A stretch of 64,000 bases of DNA, taken from NCBI RefSeq assembly GCF_904846285.1, contig NZ_CAJHAD010000008.1, forward strand, positions 1-64,000, given 5' to 3'. The notes below the pieces were generated by a model, which saw only the letters and a list, made by a program, of their open reading frames with translations, made no database searches and was not told the origin of the DNA. Of this stretch, positions 1-8,196 are shown one piece after another (positions within the stretch are counted from its first letter, which is position 1; the number at the start of each line of letters is the position of its first letter). This stretch comes from Psychrobacter immobilis (GTDB lineage: Bacteria > Pseudomonadota > Gammaproteobacteria > Pseudomonadales > Moraxellaceae). The position numbers and the translations under genes are program-made.

Positions 1-114
1 TGGCACGAAATTATAAATCTATGCTATATCTGGCTTGTACTATGATCCACTGCAAACTGAATTAGGGACACGCCCTAGTTAATTTTAAACGGTTCAAATA
101 ATTACTTACCATAA

Positions 115-168
115 AAATGGGTTAGTTTTCTCAACCATCAAAATGATGACTAAAAAACCAACCCATTT
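115..168 (-). terminator. Intrinsic terminator of the DsrE-like gene
   Basis: Complementary arms AAATGGGTT (115-123) and AACCCATTT (160-168), with further pairing of GTTTT and AAAAAC inside them. Read on the minus strand the stem is followed by TTTTTA. It lies about 30 bp downstream of the minus-strand gene that ends at 197. Confidence 0.6.
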
Positions 169-196
169 ATTTAAACTTATTGCTTAGCTTAAACGC

Positions 197-574
197 TTAA
201 TTCAACTGTAAAGAACCCTTCGCATTCATCAGCAGTTCAACCACATCATCACCACTAATGACGGTGAAGCGCTTATCAATCGCTGATTCTTCGACGCCAT
301 TGTGTTTCATACACGCGCCGCAGACCAATACGTTACCGCCTTTTTCGATAAAGGCTTCTAACAATTCGCTCGCAGGCTCAAATGGCGCACCAATATTGAC
401 GTCATCCAAGGCATTGGGTAATGCCAAATGTACCGCATCTACCATCAAAATCACGGATGCAGAGTGACCTTTCTTCAAGGCAATTCCAGCCATGGTAAAA
501 GCTAAAGTAATTTTGCTTGGGTTTGAGTCGCTATTATCAAATAATGTTCCGACGTAATCCGTATTATTAACCAT
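197..574 (-). CDS. DsrE/DsrF-like family protein
   Basis: A small soluble 125-residue protein of the DsrE/DsrF/YchN fold, a group linked to sulfur relay and persulfide handling; the exact role of this member is not known. The N-terminal strand-helix unit (about residues 20-50) has the family's pattern of a strand, a helix containing GIALKKGH, and a second hydrophobic strand. A loop near the C-terminal half carries CGAC (Cys85 and Cys88) followed by MKHNG, the usual place of the reactive cysteine. The start has a good ribosome site (AAGGAAAA) about 5 bases upstream. It stands alone, with its own terminator at 115-168. The family call is fairly safe; a sulfur-transfer function is inferred. Confidence 0.75.
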   Translation of the reverse strand: MVNNTDYVGTLFDNSDSNPSKITLAFTMAGIALKKGHSASVILMVDAVHLALPNALDDVNIGAPFEPASELLEAFIEKGGNVLVCGACMKHNGVEESAIDKRFTVISGDDVVELLMNAKGSLQLN

Positions 575-785
575 TTTATTTTCCTTATTAGACTATTTTT
601 AATTAGCTTGTTTCTAATGAGACTATTTTTCTAACTAGATATTATTCAGTTGAGTATAAAACTCACTACTATCCTAACATTTAATATATGTATTTATATA
701 ATGTATTGTTAGTAAATAGTAGCTATAAGGTTACTTGGATGTGAAGCGTTGCTTGTGATTTACGAAAACCGTTAAGTTATTGGCC

Positions 786-1328
786 TTAAGCTTGCGGCGG
801 CCACGGACGATCAGCATCACTGATAATCCATTCTGCCACATAGCCGCTCGGTGGTAGCTCCCAATCCGCTTGATCTAACGCTGCTAAGATACGCGAGGTT
901 TCGATGACTTTGCCGCCTTCGGTGACGCCGGTGCGTAGTAGGGCAGAGGAGCACGGCTTGCCTTTGACCCACATCGACTGTTCGATATATATCCAGCGCT
1001 CATCGAAACCGACGATATGAGTTTTCATGGTGACTTTATCAAAAGCACGAATGCGTTTGCGATATTGGATGGTACTACCAGCGACCACCAAACCCCAACG
1101 CTGCTTGAGCAGTTGGCTGCCAAGTCCGCTCCGTACCGCAAAATCGGTACGTCCCATATCATAAAGCGTCAGCACGCGACCATTATTCATCTCCAAGAAA
1201 TTATCAATGTCCGTCAAACGACAGCGAAAGGTAATCTCACTGGTATCTTTAAACGTTAAGGTATTGCCCTTTTTTACTTGTAGCGCGGCGTGGGCGATGG
1301 TGCTGGCATAACGGATAAATGGATACAT
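786..1328 (-). CDS. Acyl-CoA thioesterase family protein (4HBT-like hot-dog fold)
   Basis: A 180-residue protein with the layout of the THEM6/YbgC-like hot-dog thioesterases, which hydrolyse acyl-CoA thioesters in the cytoplasm. The motif DIDNFLEMNNGR (about 40-51) matches the family's conserved D-x-x-x-H/F-x-x-N-N-G segment at the start of the hot-dog helix and is followed by the YDMGR stretch. A second half with alternating strands (VVAGSTIQYRKRI, WIYIEQSMWVKG) completes the fold. It has no signal peptide. The next gene upstream on the same strand is a YheT-type hydrolase, 75 bp away, so co-transcription is possible. Substrate unknown. Confidence 0.7.
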   Translation of the reverse strand: MYPFIRYASTIAHAALQVKKGNTLTFKDTSEITFRCRLTDIDNFLEMNNGRVLTLYDMGRTDFAVRSGLGSQLLKQRWGLVVAGSTIQYRKRIRAFDKVTMKTHIVGFDERWIYIEQSMWVKGKPCSSALLRTGVTEGGKVIETSRILAALDQADWELPPSGYVAEWIISDADRPWPPQA

Positions 1329-1403
1329 GGCGCAATCTCAAAGGAGTAAGGTTTAAAGTTAGAATAATATAGTTAGGGTTTAGTAGATTAGCAAATGTCA
1401 TTA

Positions 1404-2465
1404 TCAAGAGCTAGACGCGACGCCAATAGACTCGAAATAAGCACTGACGGTTTCGGGTAACCAATTGATATCAAATCTTGATTTTTTATAAAGATGAGGA
1501 GATTTGTCTTTATCAGCGTTATAACGAATAAAGCCCACGTGCCCGCCATGCTCAGTGTTTAAAATAGTGACGCTGTCAGAGACATCGTTTGGCGTAGCGG
1601 TAAAGCCAAGGAAAGGATCGTCTTTGGCGCTAATTAATAATAAAGGTTTGGTCACTTTTATCAAATAAGGCAATGCCGATGAGGAGTGATAATAATGATT
1701 GTTAGAGCGATAGCCGTGGCGCGGCGCGGTAAAGATATCATCAAAATCGCTGATACGATTGACCGCTTTAATAGAGTCGATCTCATCCTTGGTAATGTCA
1801 TTCGCCAACGCTTTTTTGATAATGGGATTAAGCAGATACGGCGTATAAATACGATGACTCAAAAAGCTGTGCATACTAAGCGCCGCGGACGACATATCGA
1901 CAGGTGCTGAAATCACCGCCGCGCCATCACATAGCGCTTTATCGCCATATTCACCCATATATTTCGCCAGTGCATTGCCACCTAGCGACACACCTACCGC
2001 ATAGATATGGGCGTAATTTTCGCGCAAATTCTCTAGCATATGATGCAACTCGCCAGTGTCACCGGCGTTATAAAACACACGACCGCTGGCAGGAATACCG
2101 CCGCAGCTGCGAAAGTGCGCCACCACAAAGTGCCAGCCTTGCGCATGCATCTGATACGCCAAAGCACGGGCGTAATGACTGTCACTACTGCCTTCCATAC
2201 CGTGAAATAGCACGATTAATGGCGTTTGCTCAAGCTCGCCATTATCTGCTGCTTTTATAGACTGGGCGTCTATAGGATGGGCGTCATAAAAGTCATAGGC
2301 AATATCACTTTCATCCAAGGAGTCTTTTTCGACCACACGGCGATAAGTCGGCGTTTTTGGGGCAAAAAATTTCGGTAAAATGCTTTGTAGGTGTGGATTA
2401 CTCAGCCAAAAGGGCGGTTTAAAAGAGGTAGGTGAAAAGGTTTTATGTGCTTTCGATGTTGGCAT
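1404..2465 (-). CDS. YheT-family alpha/beta hydrolase
   Basis: A 353-residue alpha/beta hydrolase of the YheT/ABHD1-3 type. The opening segment FWLSNPHLQSILP (about 19-31) is the family's hallmark. It is followed by the oxyanion-side HGMEGSSDSHYA (from about residue 88), the nucleophile elbow GVSLGG (Ser160), an acid in SAKDDPFLG (about 282) and the histidine in HGGHVGF (about 309), so the catalytic triad is complete. The natural substrate of YheT proteins is unsettled; esterase activity on acyl chains is the usual assumption. It may be co-transcribed with the thioesterase downstream, which would suit a lipid-related role, though that is inference. Confidence 0.85.
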   Translation of the reverse strand: MPTSKAHKTFSPTSFKPPFWLSNPHLQSILPKFFAPKTPTYRRVVEKDSLDESDIAYDFYDAHPIDAQSIKAADNGELEQTPLIVLFHGMEGSSDSHYARALAYQMHAQGWHFVVAHFRSCGGIPASGRVFYNAGDTGELHHMLENLRENYAHIYAVGVSLGGNALAKYMGEYGDKALCDGAAVISAPVDMSSAALSMHSFLSHRIYTPYLLNPIIKKALANDITKDEIDSIKAVNRISDFDDIFTAPRHGYRSNNHYYHSSSALPYLIKVTKPLLLISAKDDPFLGFTATPNDVSDSVTILNTEHGGHVGFIRYNADKDKSPHLYKKSRFDINWLPETVSAYFESIGVASSS

Positions 2466-2564
2466 AAAGGTTTCTTATTTAATGGTTATATGAATTATCG
2501 TTAAAATCGTCTTTAACAATCAATGCCTTATCATACCGACGGACGTGGTCAAAACCAATGCTTT

Positions 2565-2655
2565 TCAGTGAACGCTCAGTGAACGCATGGTTACTCAAAT
2601 CAATACTACTAAAAACCATGTTATTCAAAACAATGCTACTAAAAATAGCATGTTA
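2565..2655. repeat. Imperfect tandem repeats between the YheT and YigZ genes
   Basis: Two adjoining short repeats lie in this intergenic stretch. TCAGTGAACGC (11 bp) occurs twice in a row near 2567-2588. It is followed by two copies of a 31-32 bp unit that begins CATGGTTACTC / CATGTTATTC and ends CTACTAAAAA, then a third partial copy beginning CATGTTAG. I see no known element here. Confidence 0.6.
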
Positions 2656-2683
2656 GAAACAGAGAATTAAAAATACTTATTTC

Positions 2684-3280
2684 TTACGAATTATCTAAGA
2701 CGCGCCCATCCATCGCCAGCCGTTCTTTTAAACGATCTATATCTGCTTCAGCAAGCGTCACGGTCAATGTCACTTGTTTACTATAATTCACGTCATCGAT
2801 ACGACCATGTAAACTTTCGACCACGTAGCGACATTGCGCTTCAGTGGCAAACTCAGCGAGTATTTGCACTTGCGCCATTGGTACATAGGGTAGAAGAACC
2901 ATTTCATCGACGGCAGCCTGCGCTGAGCCAGCATAAGCGCGAGTCAAGCCGCCCGCACCGAGCTTGATACCGCCAAAATAACGCACCACAATGATAATGA
3001 CGTTACCGATGGATTTATGCTGTAAGACATTTAATATCGGTCGTCCTGCCGTACCATTCGGTTCGCCATCGTCGTCAAAGCCAGCACTGGTGGTATTGTT
3101 GGGATCACCAATGATATACGCCCAACAATGATGGCGCGCATCGGTATATTGCTGACGTAGTTGTTCCACGTGAAACATGGCTTGCTCACGCGAGGTCACC
3201 GGATAAGCATAGGCAATAAACTCAGATTTTTTAATTTCTAAGCGTGTGGTCACAGCATGTTTTAGCGTTTGATAGCTCAT
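2684..3280 (-). CDS. yigZ: YigZ/IMPACT family protein
   Basis: A 198-residue protein of the YigZ (UPF0029, IMPACT N-terminal) family, of uncertain biochemical role; the eukaryotic relative IMPACT regulates translation through GCN1. Visible hallmarks are the early EIKKSEFIAYA strand, the conserved ARHHCWAYIIG segment (about 48-58), DDGEPNGTAGRPIL (about 70-83) and VVRYFGGIKLGAGGLTRAY (about 98-116), then a C-terminal DUF1949-like ferredoxin-type domain. Length is normal for the family. An exact parS consensus (3162-3177) lies within its N-terminal coding region, so this stretch carries both a protein and a probable chromosome-segregation signal. Confidence 0.88.
   Translation of the reverse strand: MSYQTLKHAVTTRLEIKKSEFIAYAYPVTSREQAMFHVEQLRQQYTDARHHCWAYIIGDPNNTTSAGFDDDGEPNGTAGRPILNVLQHKSIGNVIIIVVRYFGGIKLGAGGLTRAYAGSAQAAVDEMVLLPYVPMAQVQILAEFATEAQCRYVVESLHGRIDDVNYSKQVTLTVTLAEADIDRLKERLAMDGRVLDNS
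3162..3177. promoter_or_regulatory. parS: parS site (ParB-binding), exact consensus
   Basis: TGTTCCACGTGAAACA matches every position of the widely conserved bacterial parS consensus TGTTNCACGTGAAACA. It lies inside the yigZ coding sequence. ParB binds parS and loads the chromosome-segregation complex; sites usually cluster near the replication origin and often sit within genes. A second near-perfect copy is at 21651-21666. Confidence 0.8.
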
Positions 3281-3477
3281 ATTTCATCAGGTCTAGGTTG
3301 GATATGGTAAACTTACTTAACTTTCACTGTCGTCCGTATTTGGCGCAGTGTTCATTTAATTTTTTATTATAGTACCACTTCTTATCAGTGAAGATAGCGC
3401 ACAAGCTCAGTATGACTGCTTGTGTCGTTAGACGCTAAGGTAGAGTAGGTATCATAAAATGGATGGTAGTAAATAGT

Positions 3478-4182
3478 ATGCGTCTAGATAAATTTCTGAG
3501 TAAAGCCACTGAGCTGTCGCGCAAAGAATCAAAAAAGATTCTGCACGCCGGTGAAGTAACGTTAAATGATACTGTGGTCAAGGATCCAGGGCTGCACGTC
3601 GATATCGTCAACGATGAGGTAATGTGGGCAGGCGAGCCGTTGTCAGTTGCTGCTGGTAATCGCTATATTCTGCTGCATAAGCCTGAAGGCTTTGAATGTA
3701 CCTTAAAAGTCAAAGAACACCCTATCGTTACTGAGCTGATTGCCGTACCAGAGCTTGGTAGTTTACGTATTGCAGGTCGCCTCGATGTCGATACCACGGG
3801 TGCGTTGCTTATCAGTGATGATGGCAAATGGTTGCACCGTGTCACCAGCCCTAAACATGAGCATGCCAAGATTTATGAGCTGACCTTAGCTGAGGCGATG
3901 GATAGCGACGCGCAAGCCAATGCTGTTAAAGAAGTGGCCGAAGGTATCTTGTTAGAAGGCGAGCACGAAGAAACCAAGCCTGCCATTCTTGAATTCATCG
4001 ATGAAACCCATGCGCGTTTAACCTTAGAGCAGGGTAAATATCATCAAGTCAAACGTATGATGGGCTACTTTGGCAATCGAGTGACTGAGCTGCACCGCGC
4101 CAGTATTGGCCATATCACTTTAGACGGTTTGGATAAAGGCGACAGTCGTTTCCTAACACCAGAAGAAGTGGCTAAGTTCTAA
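3478..4182 (+). CDS. rsuA: 16S rRNA pseudouridine(516) synthase
   Basis: This protein isomerises a uridine of 16S rRNA (U516 by homology to RsuA) to pseudouridine during 30S assembly. The N-terminal S4-like RNA-binding domain begins MRLDKFLSKATELSRKE and includes the KKILHAGEVTLND turn. The catalytic motif GRLDVDTTGALL holds the nucleophilic aspartate, and the C-terminal GKYHQVKRMMGYFGN is the usual RsuA/RluB motif III. I chose the start at 3478 because family members begin MRLDKFL; an in-frame ATG five codons earlier (3463) is possible, and neither has a strong ribosome site. It is a single gene with a terminator at 4235-4264. Confidence 0.88.
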   Translation: MRLDKFLSKATELSRKESKKILHAGEVTLNDTVVKDPGLHVDIVNDEVMWAGEPLSVAAGNRYILLHKPEGFECTLKVKEHPIVTELIAVPELGSLRIAGRLDVDTTGALLISDDGKWLHRVTSPKHEHAKIYELTLAEAMDSDAQANAVKEVAEGILLEGEHEETKPAILEFIDETHARLTLEQGKYHQVKRMMGYFGNRVTELHRASIGHITLDGLDKGDSRFLTPEEVAKF

Positions 4183-4234
4183 ACTTAAGCTGTGCTAAAT
4201 CCTAAGATGAGCCATTAAAATATTTTCCAAAATG

Positions 4235-4264
4235 AGCAGCCACTGCAAAGTGTGCTGCTTTTTG
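4235..4264 (+). terminator. Intrinsic terminator of rsuA
   Basis: AGCAGCCAC and GTGTGCTGCT form a stem around a short TGCAAA loop, and the stem ends in a TTTTT run. It lies about 50 bp past the rsuA stop. Confidence 0.7.
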
Positions 4265-4330
4265 CTGCCTACTTTTTATATTTATTATCTCTGCCAACTG
4301 TCTGTGTTGCCTATCTCTTAAAGCTCAGTA

Positions 4331-4373
4331 GCAGTTTTGCAAAATTAAGCCTTTAATACTTTGCAAAAACTGC
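4331..4373. repeat. Long inverted repeat
   Basis: GCAGTTTTGCAAA (4331-4343) and TTTGCAAAAACTGC (4360-4373) are complementary except for one bulged base, with a 16-nt loop. No T-run follows on the plus strand, so it is not a standard terminator in that direction. Confidence 0.65.
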
Positions 4374-4552
4374 CCTTGTGCTAAAGTCAGCCTATCTTTT
4401 TTTAATCTATATTTTTACATAATATAGTTATCTTTATTAATTGTGGTTACCTTTAAATTCTTACCGTGAATAGTTGCTGTTTTTTAAAAAATAGCATTTA
4501 ACAGGAATGATTTTAATGGTAATAGCTATTAAAAACCAATAGGACTGTCTTT

Positions 4553-5635
4553 GTGAAATTCCCTATATTAAAATCTGCCAGCTTAATCAGTGCCATATTA
4601 TTGACCTCCACTGCTTGTGCGCAGCAAAGTACTACTGACGCTATCAAAAAAAACAGCAACCAAGCGCCGCAAACTATTGAAACTATTCAAGGCACCCAAG
4701 CTACTGGCAGTATCAGTAAAGCGGTCGATAGTCAATTACGTCAACTGCTGAGCCAAGCCGGTATCAAAACCCAAATCACCTCTATCGTACCGTCTAAACT
4801 ACCCAATATGTATCAGGTTAATCTAGCAGGACAGCCGCCGCTGCATATTACCGCAGATGGCAAATATGTCATCCAAGGGGAGCTACAAAAGAATCCAAGC
4901 AAACGCGTAGTGACTAAAACCCCAGCACGTAGCAGCAGCGCACAAGTTGGCAAACCCGTTAGCGCCAGTGTCAAATCTGACATCCTAGCTAATATGAGCG
5001 CGCTAAAAAACATGAGTGCCAAAATACCGTTCTTCTATACTGCGGTGCCGGGTGTCATTTGGGGAGCCACCTTAGAAGGCGTGCCTTTTTTATTGTCAGA
5101 TGATGGGCAGTATATTACCGACGGCGAGATATCAGTGATTGAAAACGGTCAGTTTATCGGGCTTGATGGCAACTTTGAGCGCCTTAAAAACCAATCCGTA
5201 TTTGCAACTTTGGACGAAAGCCAGCTGATTAATTACCCCGCAACTGGCACTGAAAAAGCAATTATATATGTCGCCACCGATGTTAATTGCCCGTATTGCC
5301 GCCGCTTGCATCAACAACTGCCCATGCTCAATGCAAAGGGCGTGACGGTCAAAACCATTGGCTATCCGATCTATGAAGAGTCGCCTGAGCAAATGCGCGC
5401 TATCTGGTGTCAGGGCAATGAAGATAGCCGTCGCAAGGCATTAGATAAAGCCATGCTACAAGGTAAAATGACGCCTGCACCAGCAAGCTGTAAGGTCAAC
5501 CATATAACGCCCAATCGCGAAAAAGCGGCAGGACTTGCGGTGATGGCAACGCCGGCTATTTACCGTGAAGATGGTGTCCTTTTTCAAGCAAGCTTTGAGA
5601 GCCCTGAGTTTTTAGAGTTCTTGGGCGTGGAGTAA
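4553..5635 (+). CDS. dsbC: DsbC-type thiol:disulfide interchange protein with duplicated N-terminal domain
   Basis: A periplasmic disulfide isomerase that reshuffles wrong disulfides. The GTG start follows GGACTGTCTT. Residues 1-23 form a signal peptide ending in ACA, which could be cut by signal peptidase I, or lipidated at Cys22 (a poor lipobox). A thioredoxin domain (about 233-360) holds CPYC (246-249), the second cysteine pair (Cys286, Cys313) typical of DsbC, and a cis-proline in ATPAIY (about 334). The usual DsbC has about 235 residues; this one has 360. The excess is a second DsbC N-terminal-like module: residues about 58-112 and 143-195 both end in an ADGKYVIQGEL / DDGQYITDGEI type strand. 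E. coli DsbC dimerises through this domain, so the duplication may alter assembly. Confidence 0.85.
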   Translation: MKFPILKSASLISAILLTSTACAQQSTTDAIKKNSNQAPQTIETIQGTQATGSISKAVDSQLRQLLSQAGIKTQITSIVPSKLPNMYQVNLAGQPPLHITADGKYVIQGELQKNPSKRVVTKTPARSSSAQVGKPVSASVKSDILANMSALKNMSAKIPFFYTAVPGVIWGATLEGVPFLLSDDGQYITDGEISVIENGQFIGLDGNFERLKNQSVFATLDESQLINYPATGTEKAIIYVATDVNCPYCRRLHQQLPMLNAKGVTVKTIGYPIYEESPEQMRAIWCQGNEDSRRKALDKAMLQGKMTPAPASCKVNHITPNREKAAGLAVMATPAIYREDGVLFQASFESPEFLEFLGVE

Positions 5636-5671
5636 GTTGTTTAGTATGCTATAGCATGGAAAATAACCAAT

Positions 5672-5713
5672 AAAAAACCACCGTATGACTATATTCATGT
5701 GGTGGTTTTTTTA
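5672..5713. terminator. Bidirectional intrinsic terminator
   Basis: AAAAAACCACC and GGTGGTTTTTTT flank a continuous stem of about 12 pairs (two G-T pairs) with loop CTATAT. A-rich and T-rich flanks let it work in both directions, serving the DsbC-like gene (plus strand) and the DUF2939 gene (minus strand), which converge here. Confidence 0.85.
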
Positions 5714-5770
5714 TGCGCTTAACGATTGGCTCTAGCTAATTTATTGTGGCAACGTTTATTATGAGAACGT

Positions 5771-6424
5771 CTATTGCGGTAAAATGATATCGACGATTTT
5801 CCAATTTATCAAACCATCTCGCTGCATTTTGATCGTGAGCGGGTAGCCTTTAACCTGACCGCTAATGTCAAAGCAATTAATACCGCAATAGCCCAAATTT
5901 GGCTTATCGCTATCTGTTCCTTGCGCCGCTTGTTGTTCAAGTTCTGCCGCTTGTTTATCTATAATTTGCTGCATTTGATTTTTAACCACGGCATTGATAT
6001 CACCGCGCTGAATAATTAGGCTTTGAATCAAGTTCTTTAAATCGACTTGATTACTGGCAATTGCCCATGCAGCGGCAAGCTCTTTGGTCGCGGTGTTGGC
6101 TTGACCTTGGGTATTAATCAGTTTTTCGATATTTTGCGGCGTAATCGCACCACCGACCGCTTGAATGATAAAACCGTTGGCCGCCTCGGTTAATGGCGCG
6201 CCGCCAAGTTCGGCAACCAATGGGTATTTGGTCATGGTCACTGCAAACTGGCTGGTCAGCTGATTTTGGATACTGGGGCGCACTTGCTCATAATCAATCG
6301 CTGCTGCGATAGTCGCACCATCTTTGGCGTCATAGGCATTTTTAAGCTGATAGGCGCTGTAGTAAGGCGAGCCGCCATAGATTGCGATGGCAATCACTAT
6401 AAATAAAACAATCAGCTTTTTCAT
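5771..6424 (-). CDS. DUF2939 domain-containing protein
   Basis: A 217-residue protein of unknown function that fits the DUF2939 family. The N-terminus (MKKLIVLFIVIAIAIYGG, then SPYYSAYQLKNAYDAKD) is a hydrophobic helix acting as a signal or anchor, followed by the family's hallmark Y-x-x-Y-x-L-x-x-A-x-x-x-x-D segment. The body is probably periplasmic and mostly helical, with a C-terminal domain containing CGINCFDISGQVKG (two cysteines four residues apart, possibly disulfide-bonded) and a final WKIVDIILP strand. It shares a terminator with the convergent DsbC-like gene, an enzyme that could act on that disulfide; this is only suggestive. Confidence 0.7.
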   Translation of the reverse strand: MKKLIVLFIVIAIAIYGGSPYYSAYQLKNAYDAKDGATIAAAIDYEQVRPSIQNQLTSQFAVTMTKYPLVAELGGAPLTEAANGFIIQAVGGAITPQNIEKLINTQGQANTATKELAAAWAIASNQVDLKNLIQSLIIQRGDINAVVKNQMQQIIDKQAAELEQQAAQGTDSDKPNLGYCGINCFDISGQVKGYPLTIKMQRDGLINWKIVDIILPQ

Positions 6425-6612
6425 AAAAATTACTACCTTATTGCAAACCTAGTGGCTAAAAATCTCAAAAATAGGATTTAAAACCCCATCAATATGGCGC
6501 TAAATACTAGCATGGTCAGCCTTTATAAAGGTATAAAAACCTTTATTGAATTCTTAATAAAATCTTTTTTAAGTGCTTAAATGCCATATGTGAGAATTTT
6601 GACTGCCAAGCG

Positions 6613-6641
6613 CTTGATAAATCATATTGCCATCTCCATAA
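6613..6641 (+). promoter_or_regulatory. Candidate sigma-32 (heat-shock) promoter of dnaJ
   Basis: CTTGATA (6613-6619), a 14-bp spacer and CTCCATAA (6634-6641) resemble the sigma-32 pattern CTTGAAA-N13-15-CCCCATNT, with a few mismatches. The position upstream of a classic heat-shock gene supports the call. The leader would be about 200 nt. Confidence 0.45.
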
Positions 6642-6741
6642 ATAGCGCAAACTTTTAATAATTGATTTGGCTAAGCAGCATCCCGCCGTACTCGCTTGTA
6701 AGATTCATAAATCATCCTTTTTGCCTGCGCCTATTTCGCTG

Positions 6742-6757
6742 TGTTTCATGTGAAACC
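6742..6757. promoter_or_regulatory. parS-like palindrome (variant)
   Basis: TGTTTCATGTGAAACC matches the parS palindrome TGTTTCACGTGAAACA at 14 of 16 positions. The central CG is replaced by TG and the last base differs. It may be a weak ParB site or a decayed copy. Confidence 0.4.
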
Positions 6758-6852
6758 TTTTAATGCGAATATAAGTAGCAGTATAAGTAGGATGATTGAC
6801 TCGGGTTGATGAATCGACCGACCGGTGGACTGTGAAGACGATAGGAGAGCCC

Positions 6853-7983
6853 ATGAGTAAGCGCGATTTTTATGAGATATTAGGTGTCAGTAAGACTGTA
6901 GACACCAAAGAAATCAAGCGAGCTTACCGCAAGCTTGCTATGAAATACCATCCGGACCGTAACTCTGATGACCCTGATGCCGAAGAGAAGTTCAAAGAAG
7001 CGTCGATGGCTTATGAGGTATTGAGTAACGAAGAAAAACGTTCAGCTTATGATCGTATGGGTCATGCTGCCTTTGAGAACGGCATGGGCGGTGGCGGTTT
7101 CGGCGGAGGTGGTGGTAATTTCCAAGATATATTTGGCGATATTTTCGGCAACTTTGGCGATATCTTTGGTCAGTCGCGTGGCGGCGGTGGACGTTCGCGC
7201 CGTGGCTCAGATTTGCGTTATGTGATTGAGCTGACCCTAGAAGAAGCGGTGCGCGGCTGTAAAAAAGAAATCAGCTTTACCGCTCCTGCGCCTTGCGATA
7301 CCTGTGATGGTAAAGGCGCAAAAAATGCTTCTGATATCGTGACTTGTCAGATGTGCCATGGTCAGGGTCAAGTGCGTATGCAGCAAGGATTTTTTGCCGT
7401 GCAGCAAGCGTGTCCACAGTGCGGCGGCTCTGGTAAACAGATTAAAAACCCTTGTCCTGATTGTCATGGTAATGGCGTCAAAGACAAATCACGCACGCTT
7501 GAAGTATCTATTCCAGCAGGCGTTGATGATGGTGACCGCGTACGCCTCGCAGGTGAAGGCGAAGCAGGCGGTGCCGGCGTACAAAACGGTGATTTATACG
7601 TCGAAGTACGCGTCAAACCGCATGATGTCTTTACCCGTCAAGGTGCTGACCTTTATATGGACGTGCCAGTTAGTATCACCGATGCGGCGCTCGGTAAAGA
7701 AGTTGAAATCCCAACCTTAGATGGCAAAGTGAAAATAAAGGTTGCCGAAGGTACGCAAAGTGGTAAATTGTTGCGTGTACGCGGTAAAGGGGTGACGCCA
7801 GTACGCACGACCATGAAAGGTGATTTAATTTGCCGTGTGGTCATCGAGACGCCAGTGAATCTGACTCGTGAGCAAAAAGACTTGTTACGTCAATTCCAAG
7901 ACACACTTGATGGCGACAGCAAACATCAACAATCACCCCATAAAAAGTCATTCTTTAAGAAGATTGGCGATTTATTTGATTAA
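6853..7983 (+). CDS. dnaJ: Molecular chaperone DnaJ
   Basis: The Hsp40 co-chaperone that delivers unfolded clients to DnaK and stimulates its ATPase. From the chosen start it has 376 residues, the family norm. The J domain (1-70) holds HPD (33-35). A glycine/phenylalanine-rich region (about 75-125) follows, then four zinc-binding CxxCxGxG repeats ([32 protein letters not shown], about 148-210), then the two C-terminal client-binding domains. The start at 6853 has GGAG six bases upstream and gives the classic [12 protein letters not shown]; longer forms from 6796 are unlikely. dnaK is not in the window. dapB follows, behind a terminator that contains a parS-like palindrome. Confidence 0.97.
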   Translation: MSKRDFYEILGVSKTVDTKEIKRAYRKLAMKYHPDRNSDDPDAEEKFKEASMAYEVLSNEEKRSAYDRMGHAAFENGMGGGGFGGGGGNFQDIFGDIFGNFGDIFGQSRGGGGRSRRGSDLRYVIELTLEEAVRGCKKEISFTAPAPCDTCDGKGAKNASDIVTCQMCHGQGQVRMQQGFFAVQQACPQCGGSGKQIKNPCPDCHGNGVKDKSRTLEVSIPAGVDDGDRVRLAGEGEAGGAGVQNGDLYVEVRVKPHDVFTRQGADLYMDVPVSITDAALGKEVEIPTLDGKVKIKVAEGTQSGKLLRVRGKGVTPVRTTMKGDLICRVVIETPVNLTREQKDLLRQFQDTLDGDSKHQQSPHKKSFFKKIGDLFD

Positions 7984-8056
7984 TCCTATTTATTGCTCAG
8001 AAGTTATATTCAAATCATGTAGCTAAAATAAGTATCTCAAATAAATATTTAAGCTA

Positions 8057-8092
8057 GCCCAAAAGTTTCATGTGAAACCTTTGGGCTTTTTA
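8057..8092 (+). terminator. dnaJ terminator with a parS-like palindrome in its stem
   Basis: GCCCAAA (8057-8063) pairs with TTTGGGC (8080-8086), followed by TTTTTA. The inner part, AGTTTCATGTGAAACC (8064-8079), is itself a near-palindrome close to parS (13 of 16 positions). The hairpin is almost fully paired, with one A-C mismatch. Confidence 0.8.
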
Positions 8093-8196
8093 TCGGCTGT
8101 ATAAAAAGCCACATATGCAGCGATATTTGCTAAACTTATGATAAATATATTATGCAAAAACTCTCTTATTAAAAATAAAATATTTAGGATAAAGAT

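Larger units (their letters stand above)
4183..4552. other. Gene-free gap between rsuA and the DsbC-like gene
   Basis: It holds the rsuA terminator (4235-4264) and a long inverted repeat (4331-4373). The remainder is AT-rich and presumably carries the promoter of the downstream gene. I see no open frame with a ribosome site. Confidence 0.6.
6425..6852. other. Gene-free gap upstream of dnaJ
   Basis: Divergent promoter region between the DUF2939 gene and dnaJ. It contains the heat-shock promoter candidate at 6613-6641 and the parS-like palindrome at 6742-6757. A frame upstream of dnaJ can be opened at a TTG (6796), but it has no ribosome site and extends beyond the conserved DnaJ start. Confidence 0.6.
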
